From Chloroflexota bacterium (GTDB taxonomy: Bacteria; Chloroflexota; Dormibacteria; Dormibacterales; Dormibacteraceae): a stretch of 52,910 nucleotides of DNA. Where the stretch lies: contig VBIW01000050.1 of assembly GCA_005880915.1 (NCBI GenBank), positions 1-52,910 of the forward strand, given 5' to 3'. This document shows, piece after piece, positions 1 to 9,841 of this stretch (the stretch's first letter is position 1; every line of letters begins with the position of its first letter). A program made the translations under genes and the position numbers. The notes below the pieces were generated by a model. It saw only the letters and a program-made list of their open reading frames with translations, did no database searches and was not told where the DNA came from.

Positions 1-1124
1 TGACGAACGATGGCGCCTGCATCGCCGCCTGCTATCCAGCCGGCGCGGCAGACGACTTCGGCATCGCCTATCAGGACCGCACCTACGGGCAGCAGAGCAA
101 ATCGCGGTCAGCAGCGGCCGTTCTCGTGCCCTACCTTGCCAATCCTGTCCATCTGGGGGATTGGGTCTGGCAGACGGTGGCCATGGTCGGCCGCACCGCG
201 AGAGACTATGCGACCGCGCGTGGCGAGGGCCGCCATCCCGCGCGTCCCTATGTGGTGACGGACGTGGTCGAGGAGATCTTCGTCCACCACCTGACCCGCT
301 ACGCGGTCCAGAAGGCGATGCGTGAGGGTTTCTCCCCTATCTATGCCGGCTTCTACGCTTTCGACGAGACCGCGCACGCGTTCGGCCCCGGCGACCCATC
401 AGCGCGACGCGCCCTCAAACACGTCGACCACACCGTCCGCAAGATAGCCTCGGCGCGCGGCGACCGATACGAGATGGTCTTGCTCTCCGATCACGGCCAC
501 GTCGACACAATTCCTTTCGCCTCGGCCAGCGGCCGCCCGCTTGGTGCGGTCCTCGCGCAGATGCTTCCCGGATTCCACGTCCAGGAGATGAAGGGCAAGG
601 CGTACGGTGCGCCGGATGACCTGGCCACCGGCCGGCTGCATGTCACGATGTCCGGCGGTCTCGCCCACCTCTACTTCGCAGACCGAGGCCGGAGGATGGG
701 CTACCCCGAGCTGGCCGACAAGCATCCAGAACTGGTGCCGTCGCTCCAACGTCTCGAACAGGTCGCCCTGGTCATGGCGCGCGACGGAGACGAGGACCTC
801 TTCTGGAGCGGACGGGGTCAACTGCGCGGTGCAGCGCTGACCGCCGCGCTTTCGCGCTACGACGACCCCCAAATCCTGGCCGCCCAGCTGTCCCGCCTGA
901 ATTCTTTTGAGGCCTCCGGCGACGTCATCGTGTTTGGCGCGCTCGTCGGTGACAAGCAGGTCAACTTCGAAAACCAGGCGGGCGGCCATGGCTCGATCGG
1001 TGGCGCGCAGCTTCACCCGTTCCTGCTCGCGAAGAGGGAATGGGGCATCGACACCTCCACCGTCCTCGGCGCTCACGAGCTGCATCCGATACTCAGCGAC
1101 CTGCGCGACCGGCTCGCTATTTGA
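1..1124 (+). CDS. alkaline phosphatase superfamily / type I phosphodiesterase family protein (5' partial)
   Basis: The reading frame is open from base 3, so the gene starts before the window; about 373 C-terminal residues are visible. The segment around 337-380 reads YAGFYAFDETAHAFGPGD and the one around 480-495 reads LLSDHGHVD. These are the metal-ligand Asp/His motifs of the alkaline phosphatase/nucleotide pyrophosphatase fold, and a GGHGSIGGAQ-like segment near 985-1010 gives another His. Family members hydrolyse phosphoesters or related bonds using two metal ions; the substrate here cannot be told. An internal GTG at 126 could be miscalled as the start, but the coding frame clearly continues upstream of it. 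The gene converges on, and overlaps by 8 bp, the EamA gene on the other strand. Family assignment is fairly sure, function is not. Confidence 0.8.
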   Translation, partial: TNDGACIAACYPAGAADDFGIAYQDRTYGQQSKSRSAAAVLVPYLANPVHLGDWVWQTVAMVGRTARDYATARGEGRHPARPYVVTDVVEEIFVHHLTRYAVQKAMREGFSPIYAGFYAFDETAHAFGPGDPSARRALKHVDHTVRKIASARGDRYEMVLLSDHGHVDTIPFASASGRPLGAVLAQMLPGFHVQEMKGKAYGAPDDLATGRLHVTMSGGLAHLYFADRGRRMGYPELADKHPELVPSLQRLEQVALVMARDGDEDLFWSGRGQLRGAALTAALSRYDDPQILAAQLSRLNSFEASGDVIVFGALVGDKQVNFENQAGGHGSIGGAQLHPFLLAKREWGIDTSTVLGAHELHPILSDLRDRLAI

Positions 1125-1986
1125 GAGCCGCGGGCAGCCCCGGGCGCCAGAGGTGGGCCGCCTGAACCACGACGACGGCCAGCAGCACCAGGACGCCCCC
1201 CGCGGCCTGGAGGAATGAGAATCGATCGCCGAGCAGCACGACGGCGAGCGCCACGGTAACCACCGGTTCAAGCGTGCTGAGCAGCGACGCCCGCGCCGCG
1301 CCGATGCGCGGCAAACCGGCCAGGAACAGCGAGATCGCGATCATGGTCGGGACGATCGCGATGCCGACGCTGACTGCCCAACCGTCAACCGTTCTGGGCA
1401 GTGCGAGGCGGCCTTCGATCGCGGCCACGATGCACAACACGACCGCTGTAGCGGACATCATCACGGCGCTCGCGGCCACCGCTGGAGCGGCGCGCATCAC
1501 GCGCTCGCCAAGAAGGATGAACGTCGTGTACATGAGCGGCGCCGCGAAGGCGAAGATCAGGCCGGAGTTGAGGAGGAGCTGAGCCCCGCCGACAAGCATG
1601 GCCACGCCCGCGAAGCTCGCCACGAGGGCTACGCCCGTCCACACGGAGACCTCGCGTCGAAGGAAGAGCCAGCCTGCGATGACGACCAGGCTCGGATAGA
1701 TATAGACGATCAACACACAAAGCGAGGCTGGGAGTGTGCGTAGGGCGATGAAATAGGTGAGCGCCTGCGCGGTGTATAGCACACCGCCGAGGGCAATTAG
1801 GCTCAGCACCTGGCGGCGGGCCAGGCGCAGCGGGTTCTGCCCCACCGCAAGGGCCAGCACCCACATGCCAAGCGCGGCGAGCACGAATCGAAACGCGAGC
1901 AGTTGCTCGGTGCTCAACCCCGCGGAATACGCGAGCTTGGCGAAAATCGACAGCGTGCCGAAGGCGACCGCCGAGATGAGCACCAT
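1117..1986 (-). CDS. EamA/DMT-family transporter
   Basis: A polytopic membrane protein of about 289 residues with roughly ten hydrophobic segments arranged as two EamA repeats, the drug/metabolite transporter fold. Early residues include FGTLSIFAKLAYSAGLS and the second repeat ends with LGDRFSFLQAAGGVLVL, both typical of EamA exporters. I chose ATG at 1986. The open frame extends further upstream but there it overlaps the small membrane gene and its composition is not protein-like. It is the last gene of a minus-strand set: aldehyde dehydrogenase, two small membrane proteins, then this transporter. EamA proteins export or exchange small metabolites; the substrate is unknown. Confidence 0.85.
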   Translation of the reverse strand: MVLISAVAFGTLSIFAKLAYSAGLSTEQLLAFRFVLAALGMWVLALAVGQNPLRLARRQVLSLIALGGVLYTAQALTYFIALRTLPASLCVLIVYIYPSLVVIAGWLFLRREVSVWTGVALVASFAGVAMLVGGAQLLLNSGLIFAFAAPLMYTTFILLGERVMRAAPAVAASAVMMSATAVVLCIVAAIEGRLALPRTVDGWAVSVGIAIVPTMIAISLFLAGLPRIGAARASLLSTLEPVVTVALAVVLLGDRFSFLQAAGGVLVLLAVVVVQAAHLWRPGLPAALK

Positions 1987-2033
1987 CGCGGTGCCGATCC
2001 ATTCGGTCCGGCGGCCATTCGCCGCCGCGAGGT

Positions 2034-2246
2034 CTACGGCCAGAGCAGGTGGCCGAGCAGCATGCCGATTACGACCGCGAGCGCGTAGGTGACGCGTGGA
2101 AATCGCCGCACCCAGGCCCGAACGCCATTGGTCATCGGGTCGCGCCCAGCACGGAGCGCGAGCGACTCCTCCAGCATGAGGAGGAATGCGATGAGCGAGA
2201 AGGCGGTCGCGATCAGTGACAGGATCGCTTCGGGTCTGAAGTTCAC
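2034..2246 (-). CDS. small two-TM membrane protein (copy B of a tandem pair)
   Basis: A 70-residue protein with two hydrophobic segments, one near residues 8-25 and one near 51-69. The C-terminal part reads ALAVVIGMLLGHLLWP and closely matches AVVIGILLGHFLWG in the preceding gene, so the two are tandem paralogues. The GTG start at 2246 overlaps the TGA of the upstream gene (GTGA), a typical translational-coupling junction. A longer reading from 2291 would overlap the neighbour by 49 bp and is less likely. I recognise no family. The position between an aldehyde dehydrogenase and an EamA transporter gives only weak functional hints. Confidence 0.65.
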   Translation of the reverse strand: MNFRPEAILSLIATAFSLIAFLLMLEESLALRAGRDPMTNGVRAWVRRFPRVTYALAVVIGMLLGHLLWP

Positions 2247-2485
2247 TGTTTGGGCCCCGTCGGGGATGTGCGGCCGTATGCCGGACCCCACAGGAAATGG
2301 CCGAGCAGGATGCCAATCACGACCGCGATGACGAAGGCCGCCCCCGGATACGAGTGGACGGCCGGCCTGATGTAGTCCGAGATCGGAGTGTGGTTCGTGA
2401 GGAGTGCCCAGCTCTCAAACCCGAGCAGGAGGGTGATCACACCGAACAGGGCCGTAAACGTCCAGGAGAAGAGATTGCCGATCAC
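2243..2485 (-). CDS. small two-TM membrane protein (copy A of a tandem pair)
   Basis: An 80-residue protein with hydrophobic segments near residues 7-24 and 48-66, separated by a short loop containing NHTPISDYIRPAVHSYPG. The start is GTG at 2485, which overlaps the TGA stop of the aldehyde dehydrogenase (GTGA). The same junction type links it to the next gene, so all three look co-translated. The second membrane segment, FVIAVVIGILLGHFLWG, is shared with copy B. Compared with copy B it has a short hydrophilic tail of about a dozen residues. No known family recognised. Confidence 0.65.
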   Translation of the reverse strand: MIGNLFSWTFTALFGVITLLLGFESWALLTNHTPISDYIRPAVHSYPGAAFVIAVVIGILLGHFLWGPAYGRTSPTGPKQ

Positions 2486-3936
2486 CAGCGAGTCACCACC
2501 ACCTTTTTCCGGGTATAGAAGTCGATTCCGTCCGTGCCGTGCACGTGGAGGTCCCCGAAGAACGAGCCCTTCCAACCACTGAAAGGAAAGAACGCAAACG
2601 GCTGCGCGATCGGCACGTTGATGCCGGTCATCCCCGCATCGACTCGCTCGCGGAACTCGCGGCCCGCGCGTCCTGACTGAGTGAAGATCGTGGCCATGTT
2701 GCCGAGCGGCGAGGCGTTAGCTTGCGCGATGGCCTCGTCGAGAGTTGCCGCGCGTGAGACCGACAGCACCGGGCCGAAGATCTCCTCCCGCCCGACCGCC
2801 ATCCGTGAGGTCACGCGGTCGAGAATCGTCGGGCCGAGAAAGAATCCCGGTCGGGACATCTCCTGACGGCCGTCGACGATGAGCTCCGCGCCCTCGGCGA
2901 CACCCTTGTCGACGTAGGCGGCGACGCGGTCGCGGTGCTCGGCGCGGATCAACGGGCCAACTTGAACGCCCTGCTGATCGCCAGGTCCGACGATCATCCT
3001 GGAGGCGGCATCCCGCAGGGGATCGAGAATTGCATCGGCGGCCGGACCCACCGCGACCGCGACGGACCCGGACAGGCAGCGCTCGCCGGCGTTGCCAAAG
3101 GCCGAGTTGAGAATTGCCGGCACCGCAAGCTCGGGGTCCGCGTCGGGCATCACGACGATGTGGTTCTTGGCTCCGCCAAGCGCCTGCACGCGCTTGCCGT
3201 GAGCGGCGGCGGCGGTGTAAACGTGGCGCGCGACCGGAGCCGAGCCGACGAACGAGATCGCGCTGATACCGGGGTGCTCGAGCAGAGCATCGACCGTATC
3301 CGCCGCCCCGTGGACGATGTTGAGCACGCCAGGCGGAAAGCCTGCTTCGAGGAACAGCTCGGCCAGTCGCTGACCGCCTAGCGGGGTGCGTTCTGAGGGT
3401 TTGAGCACGAAGGTGTTGCCCGCCACGACCGCGAGCGGGAACATCCACAGCGGGATCATGACCGGGAAGTTGAACGGCGGCACGCCCGCGCAAACACCAA
3501 CGGGAAAGCGATAGAGGTCCTGGTCTACGCCCGCCGAAACATCGCGGAGCGTCCGGCCCTGGAGCAGGGTTGGCGCGCCGCAAGCGAAGTCGACCACCTC
3601 TATCCCGCGTCTCACCTCGCCGCGTGCCTCGTCGAGAGTCTTGCCGTGATGACGCGTGACGATCGACGCCAGCTCCTCGAATCTGTCTTCGAGCTGCGAC
3701 TTGAAGCGGAACATCAGCCGGACCCGGTCCATGACCGCGGTCCTGGACCATCCTTCGAACGTCTCAGCCGCCGCGTGGACCGCGGCGTCTACCTCGCGCG
3801 CGCCGGAAAGCGGCACGTGCTCGATCACCTCGCCGGTGGCCGGGTTGAAGATCGGCAGCGAGGAGGCATCCTCGGGCGGTACACGCCATTCCGAGCCGAC
3901 CAGGTTGCGAATCAACGTTGATACCGTACTGCGCAT
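2482..3936 (-). CDS. methylmalonate-semialdehyde-type (CoA-acylating) aldehyde dehydrogenase
   Basis: A 484-residue NAD-dependent aldehyde dehydrogenase. It carries the PFNFPVMIPLWM segment, the LGGAKNHIVVMPDAD segment and the catalytic-Cys region GERCLSGSVAVAVG. These are typical of the methylmalonate-semialdehyde dehydrogenase (MmsA/IolA) branch, which oxidises malonate or methylmalonate semialdehydes to acetyl- or propionyl-CoA in valine, beta-alanine or inositol breakdown. ATG at 3936 gives the family's usual length. A TTG at codon 8 is an alternative. The ATG shares the tetranucleotide CATG with the divergent GAF gene, leaving no intergenic DNA. Two small membrane proteins and a transporter follow. 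Family is sure; the exact semialdehyde substrate is inferred. Confidence 0.9.
   Translation of the reverse strand: MRSTVSTLIRNLVGSEWRVPPEDASSLPIFNPATGEVIEHVPLSGAREVDAAVHAAAETFEGWSRTAVMDRVRLMFRFKSQLEDRFEELASIVTRHHGKTLDEARGEVRRGIEVVDFACGAPTLLQGRTLRDVSAGVDQDLYRFPVGVCAGVPPFNFPVMIPLWMFPLAVVAGNTFVLKPSERTPLGGQRLAELFLEAGFPPGVLNIVHGAADTVDALLEHPGISAISFVGSAPVARHVYTAAAAHGKRVQALGGAKNHIVVMPDADPELAVPAILNSAFGNAGERCLSGSVAVAVGPAADAILDPLRDAASRMIVGPGDQQGVQVGPLIRAEHRDRVAAYVDKGVAEGAELIVDGRQEMSRPGFFLGPTILDRVTSRMAVGREEIFGPVLSVSRAATLDEAIAQANASPLGNMATIFTQSGRAGREFRERVDAGMTGINVPIAQPFAFFPFSGWKGSFFGDLHVHGTDGIDFYTRKKVVVTRW
3922..3927 (+). promoter_or_regulatory. putative -10 element (TACCGT) of a leaderless transcript
   Basis: TACCGT lies 7 nt before the ATG of the GAF gene, which would place transcription start at or next to the start codon. 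No ribosome-binding site is visible. The element lies inside the first codons of the divergent dehydrogenase gene. No convincing -35 was found, so this is tentative. Confidence 0.35.
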
Positions 3937-4410
3937 GGCCCCGTCGGCACGAGAGCTGCTCGAGCAGGCCGCGGCCGCGGGCAGCGACCTGGAGACGGTG
4001 ACGCGGGGTGTCCTGTCCCGGCTCGCGGACCTGACCGGGCTGAGCTCGACCTACCTCGCGGAAACTCGGTTGACGGTGGACGAGCAGTACATCGTTTTCT
4101 CGGTCAATCGAAGCGACCAGTTCCACATCCCTGAGGACGTGACACTCCCCTGGTCGGAGGGAGTTTGCCGTTTCGTCGTGGAGGGCGGGCCCAACTACAC
4201 GACCGAAGCGCAAAAGCAGTTTCCCAGCAGCAGCGTCGCGAGGCTGCTCGAGATTCGCACCTTCGTGTCCTACCCTGTCTTCACCCCCGGGGGGAGATTT
4301 TTCGGCACCCTTTGCGGTGCGAGCAAGGAGCAGGTGGAGATAGAGCAGGACATTCTTGAGCTGATGCGCGAGTGCGCGCGCCTCATCGGCATGCGCCTGC
4401 CCCAAGCGTC

Positions 4411-4414
<4 letters not shown>
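3935..4414 (+). CDS. GAF-domain protein
   Basis: A 159-residue protein made of one GAF domain, seen from the TLPWSEGVCRFVVEGG segment through the FVSYPVFTPGGRFFGTLCGAS segment near the C-terminus. GAF domains bind small ligands or chromophores and act as sensors; there is no attached kinase, cyclase or HTH domain. ATG at 3935 follows a -10-like hexamer by 7 nt, suggesting a leaderless mRNA. Its stop overlaps the ATG of the acyl-CoA synthetase (ATGA), so the sensor is probably co-translated with that enzyme. A longer in-frame reading from 3656 runs antisense through the dehydrogenase gene and is rejected. Confidence 0.8.
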
Positions 4415-5903
<1,489 letters not shown>

Positions 5904-5907
<4 letters not shown>

Positions 5908-6857
5908 CGGTCGCCGTCGTCGGCGCGGGCGCGATCGGCGGCCTTCTGGGCGCGCACCTGGCGCGCAGCGGGCAGGACGTGATCCTCATCGCGCGGGGCC
6001 CGCACCTGGCCGCGATGCAAGCCAACGGCGTCACCGTGCACAGCCGGCAAGGAAACTTCACTGCCCGCCCCACCTGCACCGATGACTTGAGCGCCGTCGC
6101 GGGGGCCGACGTCGTATTCATCACCTTGAAGGCACACACCATTCCGGGTGTCGCCGAGCGCGTCGGCGGGGCTTTGCGGCGAGACGCCTCGGTTGTCGGG
6201 GCCATGAACGGCATTCCCTGGTGGTACTTCCCCGACCGCCACCTCCAGTCGGTCGATCCGGGCGGAGTGATCGCGCGAAGCATTCCCCTCGAGCAGGTGG
6301 TCGGGTGCGTGGTCTATCCAGCCGCGACGATCGTCGAACCAGGTGTCATCGACCACGAGGAGGGCGACCGCTTCTCAATAGGTGAGCCCGACGGCGCGAA
6401 GACCGAGAGGGTGCAGAGAATCGCGGGAATGCTCACCGCCGCCGGCTTCAAGGCCCCGGTGCAAGCGCGGCTCCGCCCCGAGATCTGGCTGAAGCTGCTC
6501 GGCAACGCAACCCTCAACCCGGTCAGCGCGGTGACGCGCGCCACTCTTGCCGAGATGTTTCAGTCCGAGGACAGCCGCCGGCTCATCCGCGCGCTGATGC
6601 AAGAGGTCGCGGCGGTGGCCCGCGCGATCGACGTCGAGCTGCCGGTCAGCATCGAGAAGCGGATGCAGGGAGCAGCTGCCGTCGGTGAGCACAAGACCTC
6701 GATGCTGCAAGACATGGAGGCCGGCAAAGCGCTCGAGCTCGACGCGTTGCTGGGAGCGGTGATCGAGATCGCGGACTGGCGCGACGTCGATGTTCCCTTC
6801 CTGCGGGCGCTTTACGGTCTGGCAAAGCTGGCCGAAGCCGTGGGAAAACGCGACTAA
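5904..6857 (+). CDS. ketopantoate reductase (PanE/ApbA) family protein
   Basis: A 317-residue oxidoreductase with an N-terminal Rossmann motif VVGAGAIGGLLGAHLARSG (residues about 5-23) and the C-terminal helical PanE/ApbA domain. The domain includes the catalytic-type segment EIWLKLLGNATLNPVSAVTR, which holds the family Lys and Asn. The family reduces 2-oxo acids with NADPH; the classical reaction is 2-dehydropantoate to pantoate. Because it overlaps the acyl-CoA synthetase (ATGA) rather than sitting among pantothenate genes, it may act on another 2-oxo acid in a catabolic pathway. This is inference from context. It converges with the GntR regulator, overlapping by 4 bp. Confidence 0.85.
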
Positions 6858-7525
6858 CCAGGGAGCCAGCGGGCCGCGCGGTGCTGGCTGTCGATGGCCC
6901 ATCGCAAGGTGTCGAGGACTTCGGCCAGATGCTCGCGCATCGCCGTCTCGGCGCCGTCCTCATCGTGCGCTTTGAGCGCTCCGAAAATCGCCTCGTGCTC
7001 GCGTAGCGACCGCTGGGCGCGGCCCGGCCGCAGAGCGGTCTGATACTGAAACCGGATCCCCTGCGACTTCAGGCTTCCCAGGAGGTGGCTGGCGGTCGGA
7101 TGGTCGGCGGCGGTCCATATCCGTTGATGGAACGTGGCGTTCAGCTCGGAGTAGCCGATCGAGTCACCCGCCCCTACGCGCTCGCGCATCTCGGAGATGA
7201 CCTGGCGCAATGCGCGCAGGTCTTCGGCCGTGACGCGAACGGCCGCCCGCCGGGCGAGCATGCCTTCGAGCGCCGCGCGGACCTCTTCGATCTCCAGCGC
7301 CTCGCGGTCCGAGATCAATCGCACGCGCGCGCCGCGGTTCCGCTCGATCTCGACCAGGCCCTCCTGGTCCAGCCGCACCAGGGCCGCGCGAACAGCCGTC
7401 CGGCCCGCGCCCATGCGCTGCGCGATCGACGCTTCGACCAGCCGCTCGTTGGGGTGGTACTGCCCGCTGACGATGGCCTCGCGCAGCTTGTGATAAGCGT
7501 CCGAACGGGGGCCCATGGTCTTCAT
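6854..7525 (-). CDS. GntR-family transcriptional regulator (FCD domain)
   Basis: A 223-residue regulator with an N-terminal winged helix (about residues 6-70, including NERLVEASIAQRMGAGRTAV) and a C-terminal all-helical FCD ligand-binding domain. Asp/His/Glu positions in the FCD part, such as ELNATFHQRIW and LREHEAIFGAL, are typical of metal- and carboxylate-binding members. ATG at 7525 is chosen; the frame extends upstream but into the intergenic operator region. FCD regulators usually repress genes for uptake or breakdown of organic acids, amino acids or sugars and release DNA on ligand binding. It is divergent from the branched-chain-type ABC operon and probably controls it. Confidence 0.88.
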   Translation of the reverse strand: MKTMGPRSDAYHKLREAIVSGQYHPNERLVEASIAQRMGAGRTAVRAALVRLDQEGLVEIERNRGARVRLISDREALEIEEVRAALEGMLARRAAVRVTAEDLRALRQVISEMRERVGAGDSIGYSELNATFHQRIWTAADHPTASHLLGSLKSQGIRFQYQTALRPGRAQRSLREHEAIFGALKAHDEDGAETAMREHLAEVLDTLRWAIDSQHRAARWLPG

Positions 7526-7541
7526 GCTTGCTGTCCAACAG

Positions 7542-7568
7542 ATTATCGTCAATAATGTCGACAATTCG
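7542..7568. promoter_or_regulatory. candidate GntR operator
   Basis: Between the regulator and the ABC operon lies an inverted repeat ATTAT-N5-ATAAT (7542-7556), directly followed by TGTCGACAATTC with a GTCGAC core. AT-rich palindromes and TTGTCGACAA-like cores are common for FCD-type GntR proteins. This AT-rich block stands out from the GC-rich surroundings. Binding is inferred. Confidence 0.4.
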
Positions 7569-7597
7569 ACGGTCGTTTTCGCTACAGGGGAGAAACA

Positions 7598-8923
7598 GTG
7601 AAGACCACCCACGCACGGATGCGTATTGGCACGGCGGCATGCTCACTCGCGCTTCTTATGCTGGCCGCCTGCGGCGGCGGCTCCGGCACCACCGGAGGCG
7701 GACTCGGCTCCGGCGACCTGCTCGTCGGCGTGCTCGCGCCGTTCTCAGGGGTCGACGCCAACCTGGGACCTGCGTACTACGCAGCGTGCCTTGCCGCTGC
7801 GCCATCGATCAACAGCAACGGAGGCGTCGGCGGTCGTCAGGTGAAGTGCCAGCAGTTCGACACGCGCGGTGAGCCGGCGGACGCCGCGCCGGCCGCCAAC
7901 CAGATGGTGGCCAGCAACTCCAACCTGATGGCAGTTGTCGGTTGCACCTCGGATGAGGCGTCTGCAGTTGCGCCCATCGTGAACGGCGCCCACATCCCGA
8001 TGTTCTGCATGACGGGGCAGTCTGAGTTCAACAAGACCAAGCTCCCGTACTTCCACCGCCTCGTCCCCGCCGACATCTATGACGCATACGCGATGGTCGG
8101 CTGGGCGCTCTATGGACCAAGCCCGGCGCCATTCCACAAGGCCGCCCTTGTCTTCGGCGACGACATCGGGTCGCAGGCGTTCGTCGAGCCCGCGACCAAC
8201 GCGTTCACCAAGCTCGGAGGGCAGGTGAAGAACTTCCCGATCAAGCTGGGCGCTTCGTCCTACCGGACCGAGGTCACCCAGGTGATCCAGTACCAGCCCG
8301 ACGTCATCTTTACCGAAGCCATCGGCTCGGCCGGAACATTCCTGGGTGAGTTCAAGACGCTTAACAGCGGCAAGATGATCCCGATCATCGGCACCTCGGC
8401 CACGATCGACCCGGAGTGGTTCGCTGCAGTCAAGGGCGCGATCGGAGTCGACGACATCGTCAAGTACTACGGCGGCGTCGACCTCGGCTACAGCTTCTCA
8501 GGCCCGGCCTACGCCGAGTTCCTGACCAACCTCAACGCTGCCGCATCGACGTTCCCGCAAGCGCCGAAATACAAGCAGCGCGGATCGACGCTGCATCTGT
8601 ACGACGGCATCATCATGTCGGCGCTCGCCATGGTGGAGACCAACAGCAAGGACCCAAAGGTGTACAACCCGAAGATCAAGGAGATCGCCAACGGGACATC
8701 GGGCGCGACCGAGGTCCACACGTACAAGGAAGGCGTGGACGCGCTCAAGGCCGGCAAGTCGATCCGCTTCGTCGGCGCCGGTGGCGCGAACACCTTCGAC
8801 CAGTACAACAACTCCGTATCGGGCTACATCCTGGTCAAGTACAACGCGGCGGGCGACGAGGTCAAAGTGCAAGACCTGACCACCGCCCAGACCGAGAGGA
8901 TCAGCCAGGCAGGCGGTATCTGA
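7598..8923 (+). CDS. branched-chain amino acid-type ABC transporter substrate-binding lipoprotein
   Basis: A 441-residue extracytoplasmic binding protein of the Leu/Ile/Val-binding (periplasmic-binding-protein type I) family. It has a lipoprotein signal peptide with lipobox LAAC and the lipidated Cys at residue 25, followed by a Gly/Thr-rich linker. The next segment, LLVGVLAPFSGVDANLG, is the typical opening of this family. GTG at 7598 follows GGGGAGAAACA, a good ribosome-binding site. It heads an operon of two permeases, two ATPases and a fumarylacetoacetate-hydrolase-family enzyme. That enzyme suggests the cargo may be an organic or aromatic acid rather than an amino acid (inference). Confidence 0.92.
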   Translation: MKTTHARMRIGTAACSLALLMLAACGGGSGTTGGGLGSGDLLVGVLAPFSGVDANLGPAYYAACLAAAPSINSNGGVGGRQVKCQQFDTRGEPADAAPAANQMVASNSNLMAVVGCTSDEASAVAPIVNGAHIPMFCMTGQSEFNKTKLPYFHRLVPADIYDAYAMVGWALYGPSPAPFHKAALVFGDDIGSQAFVEPATNAFTKLGGQVKNFPIKLGASSYRTEVTQVIQYQPDVIFTEAIGSAGTFLGEFKTLNSGKMIPIIGTSATIDPEWFAAVKGAIGVDDIVKYYGGVDLGYSFSGPAYAEFLTNLNAAASTFPQAPKYKQRGSTLHLYDGIIMSALAMVETNSKDPKVYNPKIKEIANGTSGATEVHTYKEGVDALKAGKSIRFVGAGGANTFDQYNNSVSGYILVKYNAAGDEVKVQDLTTAQTERISQAGGI

Positions 8924-8956
8924 AGTAAGTCCCGGGAAAGGAAGGAGCCGGACGCC

Positions 8957-9841
8957 GTGAGCATTTTCGCAGCGGCGTTCGGCTTCGGACTCGTAAGCAT
9001 GTCTGTGATCGCCCTCGCGGCCGTGGGCTTCACCATGCAGTTCGGCATCACCAACATGATCAACCTGGCCTACGGCCAGGTGATGATTGCGTCCGCCTAC
9101 GTCGCCTACTACCTCAATCGAGCCGGAGTCACGATCTGGGCCGGCATGATCGCGGGCGCGGTCTTCGGCGCCGTGTTCTCCTTTCTCCTGAACCGCCTCG
9201 TCTACGCCCCCTTCCAGCGCAAGAACACATCGCTGCTGGGCATGGTCATCGTCTCCCTCGCCATCTCATTGATGATCGCCAACGTGTTGCTGCCGATCGT
9301 CGGTTACTTCAGCGTGTCGTACCAGGAGCATGGCGGAAGCCTGGTCCGGATCGGTGACATCGTCCTGACCAACAACCAGATCGTGATCATCGTGCTCTCA
9401 GTGGCGATCATGCTCGGCATCCATGCCCTCCTTCGCTACACACGGCTGGGCAAAGCCATGCGAGCCACCGCCGCCAATCCGACCCTGGCCCGCAACTGCG
9501 GCATCCCCACCCAACGCGTGATCGACATGGTGTGGCTGATCACGGGCGCACTGTGCGGTGTGGCTGGAGTGGTCGCGGCACTGAACTCAGACTCGTTTGC
9601 CATCGCCAACGGCGCTGGGTTCCTGATCACAGCGCTTGCAGCAGCTGTCGTCGGTGGTGCGGGCCAGCCCTATGGCGCGATGATCGGGGCAGTCGTCATC
9701 GGTCTCGTCACCGAGCTGAGCGCGGCTGCGTGGTCGCCCGAGTACAAGGAGGTCGTGGCCTTTGCGCTCCTGGTCCTGGTGATGGTGCTTCGCCCGCAAG
9801 GCCTTCTGGCCAAGCGCGGCGCGCTGGCGGCCGCCGGATGA
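8957..9841 (+). CDS. branched-chain-type ABC transporter permease (LivH-like)
   Basis: A 294-residue inner-membrane permease with about eight hydrophobic segments. The N-terminal part contains QFGITNMINLAYGQVMIASAYVAYYL, which matches the LivH pattern of gene product entering a Gly/Ala-rich helix. GTG at 8957 is preceded by a purine-rich GGAAAGGAAGGAG site. The stop overlaps the ATG of the next permease (ATGA). It forms half of the transmembrane channel. Confidence 0.92.
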   Translation: MSIFAAAFGFGLVSMSVIALAAVGFTMQFGITNMINLAYGQVMIASAYVAYYLNRAGVTIWAGMIAGAVFGAVFSFLLNRLVYAPFQRKNTSLLGMVIVSLAISLMIANVLLPIVGYFSVSYQEHGGSLVRIGDIVLTNNQIVIIVLSVAIMLGIHALLRYTRLGKAMRATAANPTLARNCGIPTQRVIDMVWLITGALCGVAGVVAALNSDSFAIANGAGFLITALAAAVVGGAGQPYGAMIGAVVIGLVTELSAAAWSPEYKEVVAFALLVLVMVLRPQGLLAKRGALAAAG

